From contig JARFRT010000362.1 of the NCBI GenBank assembly GCA_029287105.1, positions 1-7,219 of the forward strand: a stretch of DNA of 7,219 nucleotides. The letters run 5' to 3'. Below the pieces are notes generated by a model. It searched no databases. It was given only the letters and a program-made list of their open reading frames with translations, and was not told the DNA's origin. Positions 1-6,829 of the stretch are shown here, one piece after another. A program made the translations under genes and the position numbers. How positions within the stretch are numbered: position 1 is the stretch's first letter; every line of letters starts with the position of its first letter. This stretch comes from Akkermansiaceae bacterium (GTDB taxonomy: Bacteria; Verrucomicrobiota; Verrucomicrobiia; Verrucomicrobiales; Akkermansiaceae).

Positions 1-905
1 ACCTCCTTGGTAAGGGAGAGGGTATCAAAGCCGGGTGACTTGGTAATGCTGATGACAACACCTCGCTGGCCATTGGCTGAGGCATCACCACGCATCGCTT
101 CGGTATCCCATACGACATCGGCGACGTCTTTGATGCGGATGGAGCGATCATGCACGCGGCGAACTTCGGTATTTCCAATAGCATCAAGATCAGTTGTCAT
201 GGCTAGGTTTCTGACCATGATTTCCTGAGCACCCTCAGTGAGGAATCCGCCCGTGGTATTACTGACTACCTTGGAGGATGCCTCGCGGAGTTCGTCAAAA
301 CTAACACCATGTGAAAGCATGCGCTCTGGGTCGGGTTGGATCTGGAGTTGTTTGATGCCACCGCCCATTGAGAGCACTTCGGCGATGCCCCGGATGCCTT
401 GAAGGCGGCGTGAAATAGTCCAGTCGGCCAACGAGCGGAGGTCGCGCGGTTCCATCTTCCCTGTCGGGTCAGTGACGCCCAGAAGCATGATGTTTCCCAT
501 CAGCGATGCCACTGGCGTCATGTAGGGGACAACATTCTGTGGAAGGTTGTCGGTGACTCCTAACAATCGTTCCTGAACGAACTGACGAGCTTGGTAAATA
601 TCCGTGCCCCAATCAAATTCGACAAAGATCAAGGAGAGGCCTACGTCGCTGGTGGCGCGTAATCGGGTGACCCCTGTTACGCCCATCAGGGTGTTCTCCA
701 GTGGTACGGTGACAAGTGTTTCAACCTCCTCGGGAGCAAGCCCTGGTGATTCCGTGAGGATGGTGACGGTTGGCTTGGTGAGATCCGGAAGCACCTCAAC
801 GGGGAGTTGGGTGCCCCGGTAATAGCCCATAGCCAGCAGTACCGTGGCAATGGCCAGGATAAGCCCTCTTTGTGCGAGGGAAAAGCGGATGAGTGCATTC
901 AGCAT
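1..905 (-). CDS. CusA/CzcA-type heavy-metal RND efflux pump, N-terminal part (cut by window edge)
   Basis: Inner-membrane proton-driven RND transporter subunit, the pump of a tripartite heavy-metal exporter. Reading minus from the ATG at 905 gives 301 uninterrupted codons (MLNALIRFSLAQRGLILAIA...) that run off the left edge, so roughly the first 30% of a protein usually near 1,030 residues is present. Visible parts are a first membrane helix (about residues 13-29), the conserved LPVEVLPDLTKPTV stretch at 34-47 that opens the periplasmic porter domain, the APEEVE...VPLE segment (57-70), VASLMGNIMLLGV (132-144), DLRSLADW (155-162) and the GIAEVLSMGGG segment (173-183), all typical of the HME-RND subfamily. 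It starts 9 bases after the adaptor stop with no Shine-Dalgarno sequence, suggesting coupling. Metal specificity cannot be judged because the membrane-helix proton-relay motifs lie outside the window. The family call is firm; Cu/Ag versus Co/Zn/Cd is open. Confidence 0.93.
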   Translation of the reverse strand, partial: MLNALIRFSLAQRGLILAIATVLLAMGYYRGTQLPVEVLPDLTKPTVTILTESPGLAPEEVETLVTVPLENTLMGVTGVTRLRATSDVGLSLIFVEFDWGTDIYQARQFVQERLLGVTDNLPQNVVPYMTPVASLMGNIMLLGVTDPTGKMEPRDLRSLADWTISRRLQGIRGIAEVLSMGGGIKQLQIQPDPERMLSHGVSFDELREASSKVVSNTTGGFLTEGAQEIMVRNLAMTTDLDAIGNTEVRRVHDRSIRIKDVADVVWDTEAMRGDASANGQRGVVISITKSPGFDTLSLTKE

Positions 906-914
906 GATTGTTGG

Positions 915-2063
915 CTAGTGGGGGGTTGAAGCCTGCTTAGTCAAGCCGGAGTGTCTGACACTGCTGATAATGAGCAGGAGTAGGAGCACCACTGTGGTAG
1001 CTGCGAAGAACAGGGTGAAGGGGTTGATTTTTTCATGGGTCCCGCCTTCTTCAGCCTCTTTTTTAGCCTTTAACTCGGCAGTGCTCATTTTGGACCCGTC
1101 GTCGTTGTGCTCGTGACCGTGGGCGGCATCGAGTGCTTCCTTGAGGGACATGCCGGTGCCGCTGGCGAAACTGAGGGCATAGGAACCTCTGGTGACTACC
1201 TCGTCGCCGGGAAAGAGCCCGCTGATGATCTCGACATAACGATCGTTTTTTTCCCCTGTCTGCACGGGAAGACGGGTGAAGGCGTTGGGGATCTCGATGT
1301 GTTTGACGTAAACCACGCGATTGGAGGCATCTCCTTGAAGGGCTTCGCGCGGAACAGCCATGACGCCCTGACGGCTTGAGGTCACGATGGAGAATTCCGT
1401 GCGCATGCCGGGGCGGAGGCGCAGGTCCTCGTTGGGAACCTTGAAGATGGCACCGATGGTGCCGCCTTCCCGATTCGCCTTGGGATCGAAGCGTAGCAAG
1501 ACACCGTCAATGATTTCTCCTCCGAGTGCTGGTATGCGGAGGTGTGCCTTGGTGCCGGGCTTGATCTTGCTGACAGCATCCTCGGGGATCTGGGCAGTGG
1601 CCCATACTTCGCGGAGATCCATGATGTCTAACAATTCCTTGTCGGGTTCGACAGGCTCGCCGAGTTGGATGTGGCTGGTGACAACGAGTCCGTCGCGTGG
1701 AGCTTTGAGCTCGATGACGGGCGGGGGGCTGCCGGGCTGGCGACTTTCGACTTTGACGAGCACGTCGCCTTTTTTGACCATGTCGCCCTCGAAGGCGTTG
1801 ACGGCGATGATGCGTCCGGAGATGCGACTACTGAGGACGGAATGGTTTTTGGGAACTTCACGAACGTGTCCGATGGCGAAAGTCGTGGTTTCGAAATCTT
1901 CTTTTTCGACAACGGCGTACTGGATGCCGAGGTTTTTGATGCCCTCAGGCTGGATCGAGACGAATTCATCGGGAACTGCAGGAGTTTCCTTGGCGGCGAA
2001 GCATGGGTTGAGGAGGCTAGCAAGAAGTAACAGGGTAGCGGTGATGCTGAGTGATTGTTTCAT
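915..2063 (-). CDS. Periplasmic adaptor (membrane fusion protein) of heavy-metal RND efflux, CzcB/CusB-like, with C-terminal membrane segment
   Basis: Links the RND pump to the outer membrane channel. The 382-residue protein has a signal peptide (1-24, hydrophobic core SITATLLLLASLL). Next come a barrel-sandwich/lipoyl-like region with VSGRI-type motif SSRISGRIIAVNAFEGDMVKKGD split around 78-100 and APRDGLVVTSHIQLGEPV (121-138), a beta-barrel region (about 150-228, with DLREVWATAQIPED and LRPGMRTEF), and a membrane-proximal domain (about 235-300, VPREAL and GLFPGDEVVTRGSYAL). The alpha-hairpin is very short, as in compact CzcB-like adaptors. The C terminus is odd: HGHEH at 315-319, a charged stretch (325-345), then a membrane helix at about 347-369 and a basic tail. 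It lies 29 bases after the outer membrane factor and 9 bases before the pump, so the three are almost certainly one operon. There is no Shine-Dalgarno sequence at the ATG. Adaptor identity is firm; substrate metal is not. Confidence 0.92.
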   Translation of the reverse strand: MKQSLSITATLLLLASLLNPCFAAKETPAVPDEFVSIQPEGIKNLGIQYAVVEKEDFETTTFAIGHVREVPKNHSVLSSRISGRIIAVNAFEGDMVKKGDVLVKVESRQPGSPPPVIELKAPRDGLVVTSHIQLGEPVEPDKELLDIMDLREVWATAQIPEDAVSKIKPGTKAHLRIPALGGEIIDGVLLRFDPKANREGGTIGAIFKVPNEDLRLRPGMRTEFSIVTSSRQGVMAVPREALQGDASNRVVYVKHIEIPNAFTRLPVQTGEKNDRYVEIISGLFPGDEVVTRGSYALSFASGTGMSLKEALDAAHGHEHNDDGSKMSTAELKAKKEAEEGGTHEKINPFTLFFAATTVVLLLLLIISSVRHSGLTKQASTPH

Positions 2064-2092
2064 GGCAATGATGGGTTGGGATTACGGTCGGG

Positions 2093-3364
2093 TTACCTGG
2101 CCAGGGCGGCTTCGTATCGGGCTTTGGCGAGGTGGAAATCGCGCAGGGCATTGAGCCTTGCCTCGGCCAAGGTGAGCAGTTGCTCACGGGTGTGCAGGGT
2201 CGCCTGGAGGTCTCCCTGTCCTTCGCGGTAGGCTTTGACGGCCAGTTCCGCCTGCTTGTGAGCCAGTGGCAGAAGGTGGGCGGAAATCTCGCGTGAGAGC
2301 TTGCCCCACTCGGTCATCTCGGCATGGGCTGTGGATGCCTCGTGACGGATGTTGTGGGCCAGGGCGCTGACCTCTTTTGTTTTCCGGGCTTTACGCGCAT
2401 CGGCTTCCTGGATGGCACCTTCGTTTTTATTCCACAGGGGCAGGGGGATGCGGATGCCGATCCCGACGGTGGCCTCGGTGTCATAGCCCTCAGGCGCGTC
2501 CTCCGTGCGTTCCATGCCGACAGAAACCGAGACTTCGATATCGTCGCGCGATTTCGCTCTTTCCAGCTCTGCGGCTACAGTGGCAGCCTTGGCGTTGAGT
2601 TTGGCGGCTTGGAGGTCAGGTCGTCTGTTGGGATTGACCGAGCGTGCAGGCGGGGTGATCTCAGGCAGGTTGCCGCTGACAACGAGTGGTTCGGTGGTCG
2701 ACATGCCAAGCAAAGGCTTGAGCTGACCACTGAGGCTGGCCGATTTGGCATTGAGCTGGCGTAATTGGTTGCTGAACTGGGCGGCTTCAAGCTTTGCCTG
2801 GCCGGCATCAAGAATCGATCCCTCTCCTTTTTGGGCGGCTTCGGCAATGTAATCGGCGAGTTGCTTGGCGACGGCTTCCTGTTTTTTGATCAACTCCTTT
2901 TGCTTGCGGAGCGCCAGCACCTTGATCAGGAGCTGTTTGCTCTCGGCGACAAGGCGACGTTCGACATCGCGCACTTCGGCCTCGGCGGCGCGAAGTGAGG
3001 TGAGGGAAACGGCCTTTTCCAGTGCCAGCCGGTTGGTGACAGGAAATTTCCGGGCGATACCGACGCTGAGCGCGTGTTCACGGAAGCTGGGATTATGTGA
3101 GACATCGATCCCGAGTTCCGGGTTGCTGCGGAGCCCCGACTGGTTGAGTCGGCCCATGGCCTCGGCGATTCGGTAGCGCGCTGATGCGAGGTCGGGGTTT
3201 TGTTTTTTGATGCGGTCTGGGATGGACTGGAGTGATACGACCAGGGCTTCTGCGCCTTGAGCCGACGGAGCCAGCATCGCCAGCAGCGCGAGCGCGAGGA
3301 GAAAGAATCGCGCGTGGCTACGGGGTGCGGGGTGAGGCTGATGAAGTGGATGAGATGGATTCAT
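2093..3364 (-). CDS. Outer membrane efflux protein, TolC/CzcC-like (OEP family)
   Basis: Outer membrane channel of the tripartite metal exporter, expected to work as a trimer with a periplasmic alpha-barrel. The 423-residue product has a long N-terminal region with a hydrophobic core at about 20-32 and a likely signal peptidase site near SAQGA (34-38). Two OEP repeats follow. The first (about 45-220) has SNPELGIDV at 80-88 and long amphipathic helices 115-215. The second (about 245-420) has RRPDLQAAKLNAKAA (247-261), a strand pair ending in the hallmark IGIRIPLPLWNKNEGAI (302-318), and the closing helix pair with YREGQGDLQATL (379-390). The IPLPLWNKNEG motif is typical of CzcC/CusC-type members. 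The start is the only one available before the signal sequence; there are no alternative GTG or TTG codons there. The n-region before the hydrophobic core is unusually rich in His and Pro. The gene lies upstream of the adaptor, a common order for czcCBA-type operons. Confidence 0.92.
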   Translation of the reverse strand: MNPSHPLHQPHPAPRSHARFFLLALALLAMLAPSAQGAEALVVSLQSIPDRIKKQNPDLASARYRIAEAMGRLNQSGLRSNPELGIDVSHNPSFREHALSVGIARKFPVTNRLALEKAVSLTSLRAAEAEVRDVERRLVAESKQLLIKVLALRKQKELIKKQEAVAKQLADYIAEAAQKGEGSILDAGQAKLEAAQFSNQLRQLNAKSASLSGQLKPLLGMSTTEPLVVSGNLPEITPPARSVNPNRRPDLQAAKLNAKAATVAAELERAKSRDDIEVSVSVGMERTEDAPEGYDTEATVGIGIRIPLPLWNKNEGAIQEADARKARKTKEVSALAHNIRHEASTAHAEMTEWGKLSREISAHLLPLAHKQAELAVKAYREGQGDLQATLHTREQLLTLAEARLNALRDFHLAKARYEAALAR

Positions 3365-3512
3365 GGTGATAGAGAGCTTGATACACGGTCAGGAGGGCGG
3401 GACCGAAAAACCGATAATGGTAAGGTCGGGCGGAGTGAAGAGGACACTTCGCGGGAACAAATGGCGCACGCTTCAATCGACGGATGGGTCGACAAGGCGG
3501 GGGTGGCGCGGA

Positions 3513-3983
3513 TCAAGCGATTGACGGACCCCTCACCGGGGTTGTCTTGGCGACAATGCGCCGCAGTCGGGCGCTCTGCTCGGTTGGTGGCTTGGGTGGC
3601 TCCGGGCCCAGGGGCTCGAGGGAAAAGCGGTTGGGGCGTGCCCCGAGGAACTCGTGCGAAGTTATGGAGAAGGTAAAGAGCGGGGCCACATCCAGGAGGG
3701 TGGGCGAAGGGATCTTAACACCGTCTTCCAGCAGCATGCTATCATTGCTGAGGATCAGGCAGAGATGGCAGGGGGAGGGCTCTTCCTCGTTGTCCGGATG
3801 TTCGGGCGACCCTGGCTGGGTGTCGTCCGTATTTTTTGGGCTGACACAGTGATCAAGCTCATCGCAGGTGGTCTGGCAGCATGATGTCGTAGTCGTGTGG
3901 AGCATGCCGAACTGATCCGCCATGCAGCGCCCGTAGGCGGTGAGGAGGAGCAGGATAATGAGGCATGACCCGAGTTTGCGCAT
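3513..3983 (-). CDS. Small Cys-rich secreted protein at head of metal-efflux operon
   Basis: Not a protein I can place in a named family. From the ATG at 3983 it is 156 residues: a signal sequence (1-22, core LGSCLIILLLLTAYG) and then a short domain with clustered cysteines (C35, C36, C40, C46) near H28-29 and H45. An acidic Pro/Glu linker (50-70) follows, then a CHLC motif (72-75) and a Pro/Arg-rich tail without cysteines. An in-frame ATG exists at 4046, but its extra 21 residues are polar and would bury the signal peptide, so 3983 is preferred. The Cys/His pattern suggests metal or disulfide chemistry in the periplasm. The gene precedes the outer membrane factor, pump adaptor and pump on the same strand, by analogy with the small metal-binding proteins (CzcI or CusF type) found in such loci, though it is not visibly homologous to them. 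The 148-base gap to the next gene leaves co-transcription likely but unproven. Confidence 0.75.
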   Translation of the reverse strand: MRKLGSCLIILLLLTAYGRCMADQFGMLHTTTTSCCQTTCDELDHCVSPKNTDDTQPGSPEHPDNEEEPSPCHLCLILSNDSMLLEDGVKIPSPTLLDVAPLFTFSITSHEFLGARPNRFSLEPLGPEPPKPPTEQSARLRRIVAKTTPVRGPSIA

Positions 3984-4031
3984 CTCTTTTGAGGATTCTC
4001 TAAAAACCTGAAAAGTCAATGTGAATTTACG

Positions 4032-4060
4032 AGTGGGGGTTTGCAATCGTTCCCCCCGCT
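4032..4060. promoter_or_regulatory. GC-rich inverted repeat in the divergent intergenic region
   Basis: Arms AGTGGGGG (4032-4039) and CCCCCGCT (4053-4060) are complementary over 8 bases with one G-T wobble, around a 13-base centre. The repeat lies between the divergently transcribed metal-efflux operon (start 3983) and the microprotein/TPR pair (start 4106). No T-run follows on either strand, so it is not an ordinary terminator. It could be an operator, a leader hairpin or chance; no convincing -35/-10 pair was found around it. Confidence 0.3.
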
Positions 4061-4105
4061 ACCACGTGCGGATCCTGGGTTGGGGGTGGCTTTCGGTTGC
4101 CGGCA

Positions 4106-4252
4106 ATGTTGTCGGTGCTGATCTTCGTGGGGGCAATGTATATGCTGCGCAAAAGTATGGGAAGGGGGCTTGCCAAGGGGGCCCATTTGGACATGATGGG
4201 TGCCGTGGAAAGGCGAGTGCCTCCATCCCGCGTTATCGAACCTAAAGAATGA
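4106..4252 (+). CDS. Putative 48-residue single-pass membrane microprotein, overlapping the TPR gene start
   Basis: Unrecognised small ORF beginning MLSVLIFVGAMYMLRKS and ending RVIEPKE. The first 14 or so residues form a membrane helix, followed at once by basic residues (R15, K16, R20, K24), so the positive-inside rule predicts an outside N terminus and a cytoplasmic tail. Its TGA stop (4250-4252) overlaps the ATG of the TPR gene (4249-4251) as ATGA, the classic sign of translational coupling. Third positions are about 65% G+C (31 of 48), in keeping with the neighbouring genes. An upstream in-frame TTG at 4097 would add three residues; the frame is open back to a TGA at 4022. No clear Shine-Dalgarno sequence precedes either start. 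The function is unknown. The open frame, hydrophobic profile and ATGA overlap support a real gene, but homologs are needed to confirm it. Confidence 0.6.
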   Translation: MLSVLIFVGAMYMLRKSMGRGLAKGAHLDMMGAVERRVPPSRVIEPKE

Positions 4253-5652
4253 CAATGAGCAAAGATATTACTGAAGTAACCGAGGCAGAGTTGCCATCTA
4301 ACATAAAGTCCCTCTGGCTCAAGGCGCAGAGTGCCTATGAGATGAATAACTTCACCTACGCAATCAGTCTCTGCCATGCGGTGCTGAAGGAGGCTCCTGG
4401 TTTTCTGGATGCCCGGCGGTTGGCGCGCAATGCTGCGGCGTCCGAGAATTTGGGAAAGAAGCAAAAGAAGGGCATTTTCGGCGGAAGCGGGTTGTCGTTG
4501 ATGAAGATTCCCTCGCAAGGGAAGAAGGATCCGGAAGCTGCGATGATGGCGCTGGAGAAGGAGTTGATGAAATCACCTTTTGACGGGCAGGCGAACGACT
4601 TGCTCTTTGATTGTGCCCTGCGTCTGAACATGTTGAACACGGCCGCATTTGCCCTGGAGACGGTGCGGAGCGGCTCACCTGAGAACACCAAGTTGCTGCA
4701 CAAGCTGGCGGAACACTATCTCGCCCGGGACATGCCTGACAAGGCGGCCGACGTCTACAATGACATTTGCAAGCAGGACAGCACGGATATCGATGCAGTG
4801 AAGGGATCGAAGGATGCCACGGCTCGTGCCTCAATGAAGAGGCAGAAGTGGGAAGAGGCCCAGAGTTTCCGTGATGTGATGAAGAGTGGTGATGATGCGG
4901 CGGATATTGAGGCGTCAAACAGGGCTGCCATGACGCGCGAACAGTTGCTTGAAAAGCTGGAGCGGCTTTCCGAGGAGTATGCGGCTGATAATCAGAATCT
5001 CAGACTGGTCAAGGAGGTTGCCGGCCTTTACGAGCAGCTTGAGGATTGGCCGAATGCTTACTCGTTTTTCAACTATGCGTATGAGCTGAGCAGCAAGGAC
5101 GTAGCCTTGCAGAACAAGGCTGCGTATATGAAGGACAAGGCCGCTGAGTTTCAGCTCTCTTCGCTGAAGAAGGCGTACCAAGCCGATCCTGAGAATGCCG
5201 AACTGCGTGCCCAGTATGACACGATGCTTTCTGAGCGCACCGCCGAGCAGGTGAGCGAGGCCCAGACGCGCGTCGACAGAAATCCAACAGATCCGCAGCT
5301 GCGCTACGAGCTTGGTTTGGCGCTTTATAATTCGGGGAATTTCAGTGACGCCATTCCCCATCTTCAGCAGGCGACGCGCAACCCGCACATCCGAACCCGG
5401 GTGCTTCTCTTGTTAGGTAAGACGTTCAGGGCGAAGAACATGCACGACCTGGCCATCAAGCAGCTCTCCGATGCGTTGGCCGATTTGCACGCTATGGACG
5501 GAACAAAGAAAGAGGTTCTCTATGAAAAAGGGTTGATTCACCAAGACATGGGTGACGCTGTAGCGGCGTTGGAAAGCTTCAAGCAAATCTACGAGGTGGA
5601 TTACGGATACCGTGATGTTGCCAAGAGAGTGGAGGATTCCTACACGGGTTAA
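4249..5652 (+). CDS. Tetratricopeptide repeat protein, probably cytoplasmic
   Basis: A 467-residue all-helical protein with no signal peptide. TPR-like helix pairs can be read at about 20-52 (SLWLKAQSAYEMNNFTYAIS), 113-143, 147-180 (LAEHYLARDMPDKAADVYND), 252-284 (VAGLYEQLEDWPNAYSFFNY), 350-380 (LRYELGLALYNSGNFSDAIP), 385-415 and 423-455 (LYEKGLIHQDMGDAVAALES). A Gly/Lys-rich linker (68-93) separates the first repeat from the rest, and a charged stretch (225-248) splits the array. TPR proteins act as protein-binding scaffolds, and no catalytic motif is visible. The start overlaps the stop of the upstream microprotein (ATGA). A second ATG two codons later (4255) is equally possible. The shared cistron suggests the TPR protein may be brought to the membrane by the microprotein, which is inference. 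A terminator closes the unit 41 bases after the stop. The specific role is unknown. Confidence 0.88.
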   Translation: MTMSKDITEVTEAELPSNIKSLWLKAQSAYEMNNFTYAISLCHAVLKEAPGFLDARRLARNAAASENLGKKQKKGIFGGSGLSLMKIPSQGKKDPEAAMMALEKELMKSPFDGQANDLLFDCALRLNMLNTAAFALETVRSGSPENTKLLHKLAEHYLARDMPDKAADVYNDICKQDSTDIDAVKGSKDATARASMKRQKWEEAQSFRDVMKSGDDAADIEASNRAAMTREQLLEKLERLSEEYAADNQNLRLVKEVAGLYEQLEDWPNAYSFFNYAYELSSKDVALQNKAAYMKDKAAEFQLSSLKKAYQADPENAELRAQYDTMLSERTAEQVSEAQTRVDRNPTDPQLRYELGLALYNSGNFSDAIPHLQQATRNPHIRTRVLLLLGKTFRAKNMHDLAIKQLSDALADLHAMDGTKKEVLYEKGLIHQDMGDAVAALESFKQIYEVDYGYRDVAKRVEDSYTG

Positions 5653-5692
5653 ACTCTAAGTTTTAAACTCCAAATACCAAACAATCTAATAC

Positions 5693-5725
5693 GCCCCGTT
5701 ACCTTTTATGGTGACGGGGCTTTTT
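5693..5725 (+). terminator. Rho-independent terminator of the TPR transcription unit
   Basis: Arms GCCCCGTTACC (5693-5703) and GGTGACGGGGC (5710-5720) form an 11-bp stem with one G-T wobble and a 6-base TTTTAT loop, followed directly by TTTTT (5721-5725). On the opposite strand the hairpin is not followed by a T-run, so it should stop plus-strand transcription only. The minus-strand orphan gene ends at 5759 and lacks an equally good terminator of its own. Confidence 0.9.
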
Positions 5726-5758
5726 CTTCCTCCTGACACCCGATACCTGTCCCCCGGT

Positions 5759-6691
5759 CTACTCCTTCATGCTATTGACGAACTCGCGCCACATCAGCCG
5801 GGTGATGTGGTACCTGATGAGGTCGTCGGGCTTGACGCCTGCCGGGTATTCGGGAAGTGGGGAGAAATTGGTTTCGCTGGCGAGATGGGCGCGCAGCAGG
5901 GCGTAGACGCCCGCTTCGATCTGGCTGGCGAGCATGTCCTTTTGGCTGGGGTCGGCCATGAATGAGATGGGGGGGGTTTCCGCCGGGGTATCACCCGGGC
6001 GGGAGAACCAGATGGCGATGGGGATGCGGGGTGTTTTGGCGCCACGAGTTTTTCCGATGGATGCCATGGTTTCGACCCGGACGACGTTGCCCGAGGCCTC
6101 GCTGATGAGTTGGGCGACTGTTTTCAGGGCGTCTTCGAGGGCTCCCTTATCCTCAAGGGTGGCGCCTGCGTGCAGGGTTAGGCGAATATCCCCGCTGGGA
6201 TCCGGGTTCCAGGGGGGGAGGGTGGCGCTGAGTCGTTTGATGGCGGTCACGGCAAGAATGCGATCGGACTCGTCCGGGTTGGCAGTATCGATCACACGCT
6301 CCCAGGCAAGCCGTGCGCGTTGGAGTTCACCTTTGGTTTCGAGCAGGGTGGCGAGGGCCACCATGGCGGGTCCTCCCTTGTTACCCCAATTGCCGTATTC
6401 AGAGAGTGCCGGTGCGTGCAGCAGATTACCGGTGGGCAGCATTTCGGGTTTGGGTCGGACCGGCGTTGGCGGGGCCAGGGGGCGGGAAGTCGATGGATCC
6501 GCCGTCAGGGTGGCATTGATCGGTTTGGGCGGCGGGATATGGGGTCGGCTTTGCTCCCATTTTTGAGCTGTCTCGATTAACTCTTCCGGTGTCGGCGGTG
6601 TCGTGAAGTCCTTGTCGCGGGTGCCGACGAACCACATCAGGGCGGCCGCGAGCAGGCAGGAGATGATGGTGATGGGAAGGGGGATGCGCAT
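5759..6691 (-). CDS. Hypothetical membrane-anchored protein with Pro-rich linker
   Basis: I do not recognise this 310-residue protein. It opens with a single membrane helix (about 4-23, PLPITIISCLLAAALMWFVG) that is probably an uncleaved anchor, since no good signal peptidase site follows. A proline-rich linker (about 31-95, including HIPPPKP and RPLAPPTPVRPKP) leads to a small helical segment resembling one TPR hairpin (108-156, MVALATLLETKGELQRARLAWERVI). The C-terminal mixed domain has a predicted strand IPIAIWFSR (223-231) and a helical end. The likely placement is anchored in the inner membrane with the body outside the cytoplasm. It is downstream of rplS in the same direction but separated by a hairpin terminator. 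A TAGAAT hexamer (minus, 6739-6734) could be a -10 box, but no matching -35 is seen. No Shine-Dalgarno sequence is present. The convergent TPR gene ends 106 bases away. The function is unknown. Confidence 0.8.
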   Translation of the reverse strand: MRIPLPITIISCLLAAALMWFVGTRDKDFTTPPTPEELIETAQKWEQSRPHIPPPKPINATLTADPSTSRPLAPPTPVRPKPEMLPTGNLLHAPALSEYGNWGNKGGPAMVALATLLETKGELQRARLAWERVIDTANPDESDRILAVTAIKRLSATLPPWNPDPSGDIRLTLHAGATLEDKGALEDALKTVAQLISEASGNVVRVETMASIGKTRGAKTPRIPIAIWFSRPGDTPAETPPISFMADPSQKDMLASQIEAGVYALLRAHLASETNFSPLPEYPAGVKPDDLIRYHITRLMWREFVNSMKE

Positions 6692-6765
6692 TTTTTTGAG
6701 AAGTCAGGAAGCCGGGGGTCGAGGCGGGCTTTTATTCTACCCTGTGGGGTGGGATAACCTTACAC

Positions 6766-6795
6766 AAAAAAGCCTCCCGTGACAGGAGGCTTTTT
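6766..6795. terminator. Bidirectional intrinsic terminator downstream of rplS
   Basis: AAAAAAGCCTCC (6766-6777) pairs with GGAGGCTTTTT (6785-6795) around a 7-base loop. The core is a 6-bp GC-rich stem GCCTCC/GGAGGC, flanked by A-runs and T-runs, so each strand reads as hairpin plus T-tract. On the minus strand it lies 35 bases past the rplS stop and is the natural end of the rplS transcript, separating it from the orphan gene at 6691. Confidence 0.88.
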
Positions 6796-6829
6796 GAAAA
6801 ATGAAGGCGGGTTTGAAGCTTGGCTGGCT

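Noticed and set aside
1387..2154. 255-codon plus-strand open frame
   Set aside because: It lies antisense across the adaptor gene, has low-complexity Ser/Arg-rich content and no family motifs, and is a by-product of the GC-rich third positions of the real gene.
3477..3497. Short dyad TCGAC/GTCGA in the gap between the Cys-rich gene and the outer membrane factor
   Set aside because: Only five base pairs and no T-run, so it cannot be supported as a terminator or operator.
3257..3676. Plus-strand frame of 139 codons over the 148-base gap and the Cys-rich gene
   Set aside because: Its composition is dominated by Arg and Gly, it has no recognisable domain, and it overlaps antisense two better-supported genes; the hydrophobic signal peptides are all on the minus strand.
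3984..4046. Upstream start (ATG at 4046) for the Cys-rich protein
   Set aside because: It would place 21 polar residues before the signal peptide; the ATG at 3983 gives a normal basic n-region (MRK) and hydrophobic core.
4027..4518. 163-codon minus-strand frame across the TPR gene start
   Set aside because: It overlaps the well-supported TPR protein and the microprotein antisense and shows no domain or signal features.
5934..6566. 210-codon plus-strand frame opposite the orphan gene
   Set aside because: Its composition is typical of an antisense shadow, and the minus-strand frame has a coherent anchor, linker and domain layout.
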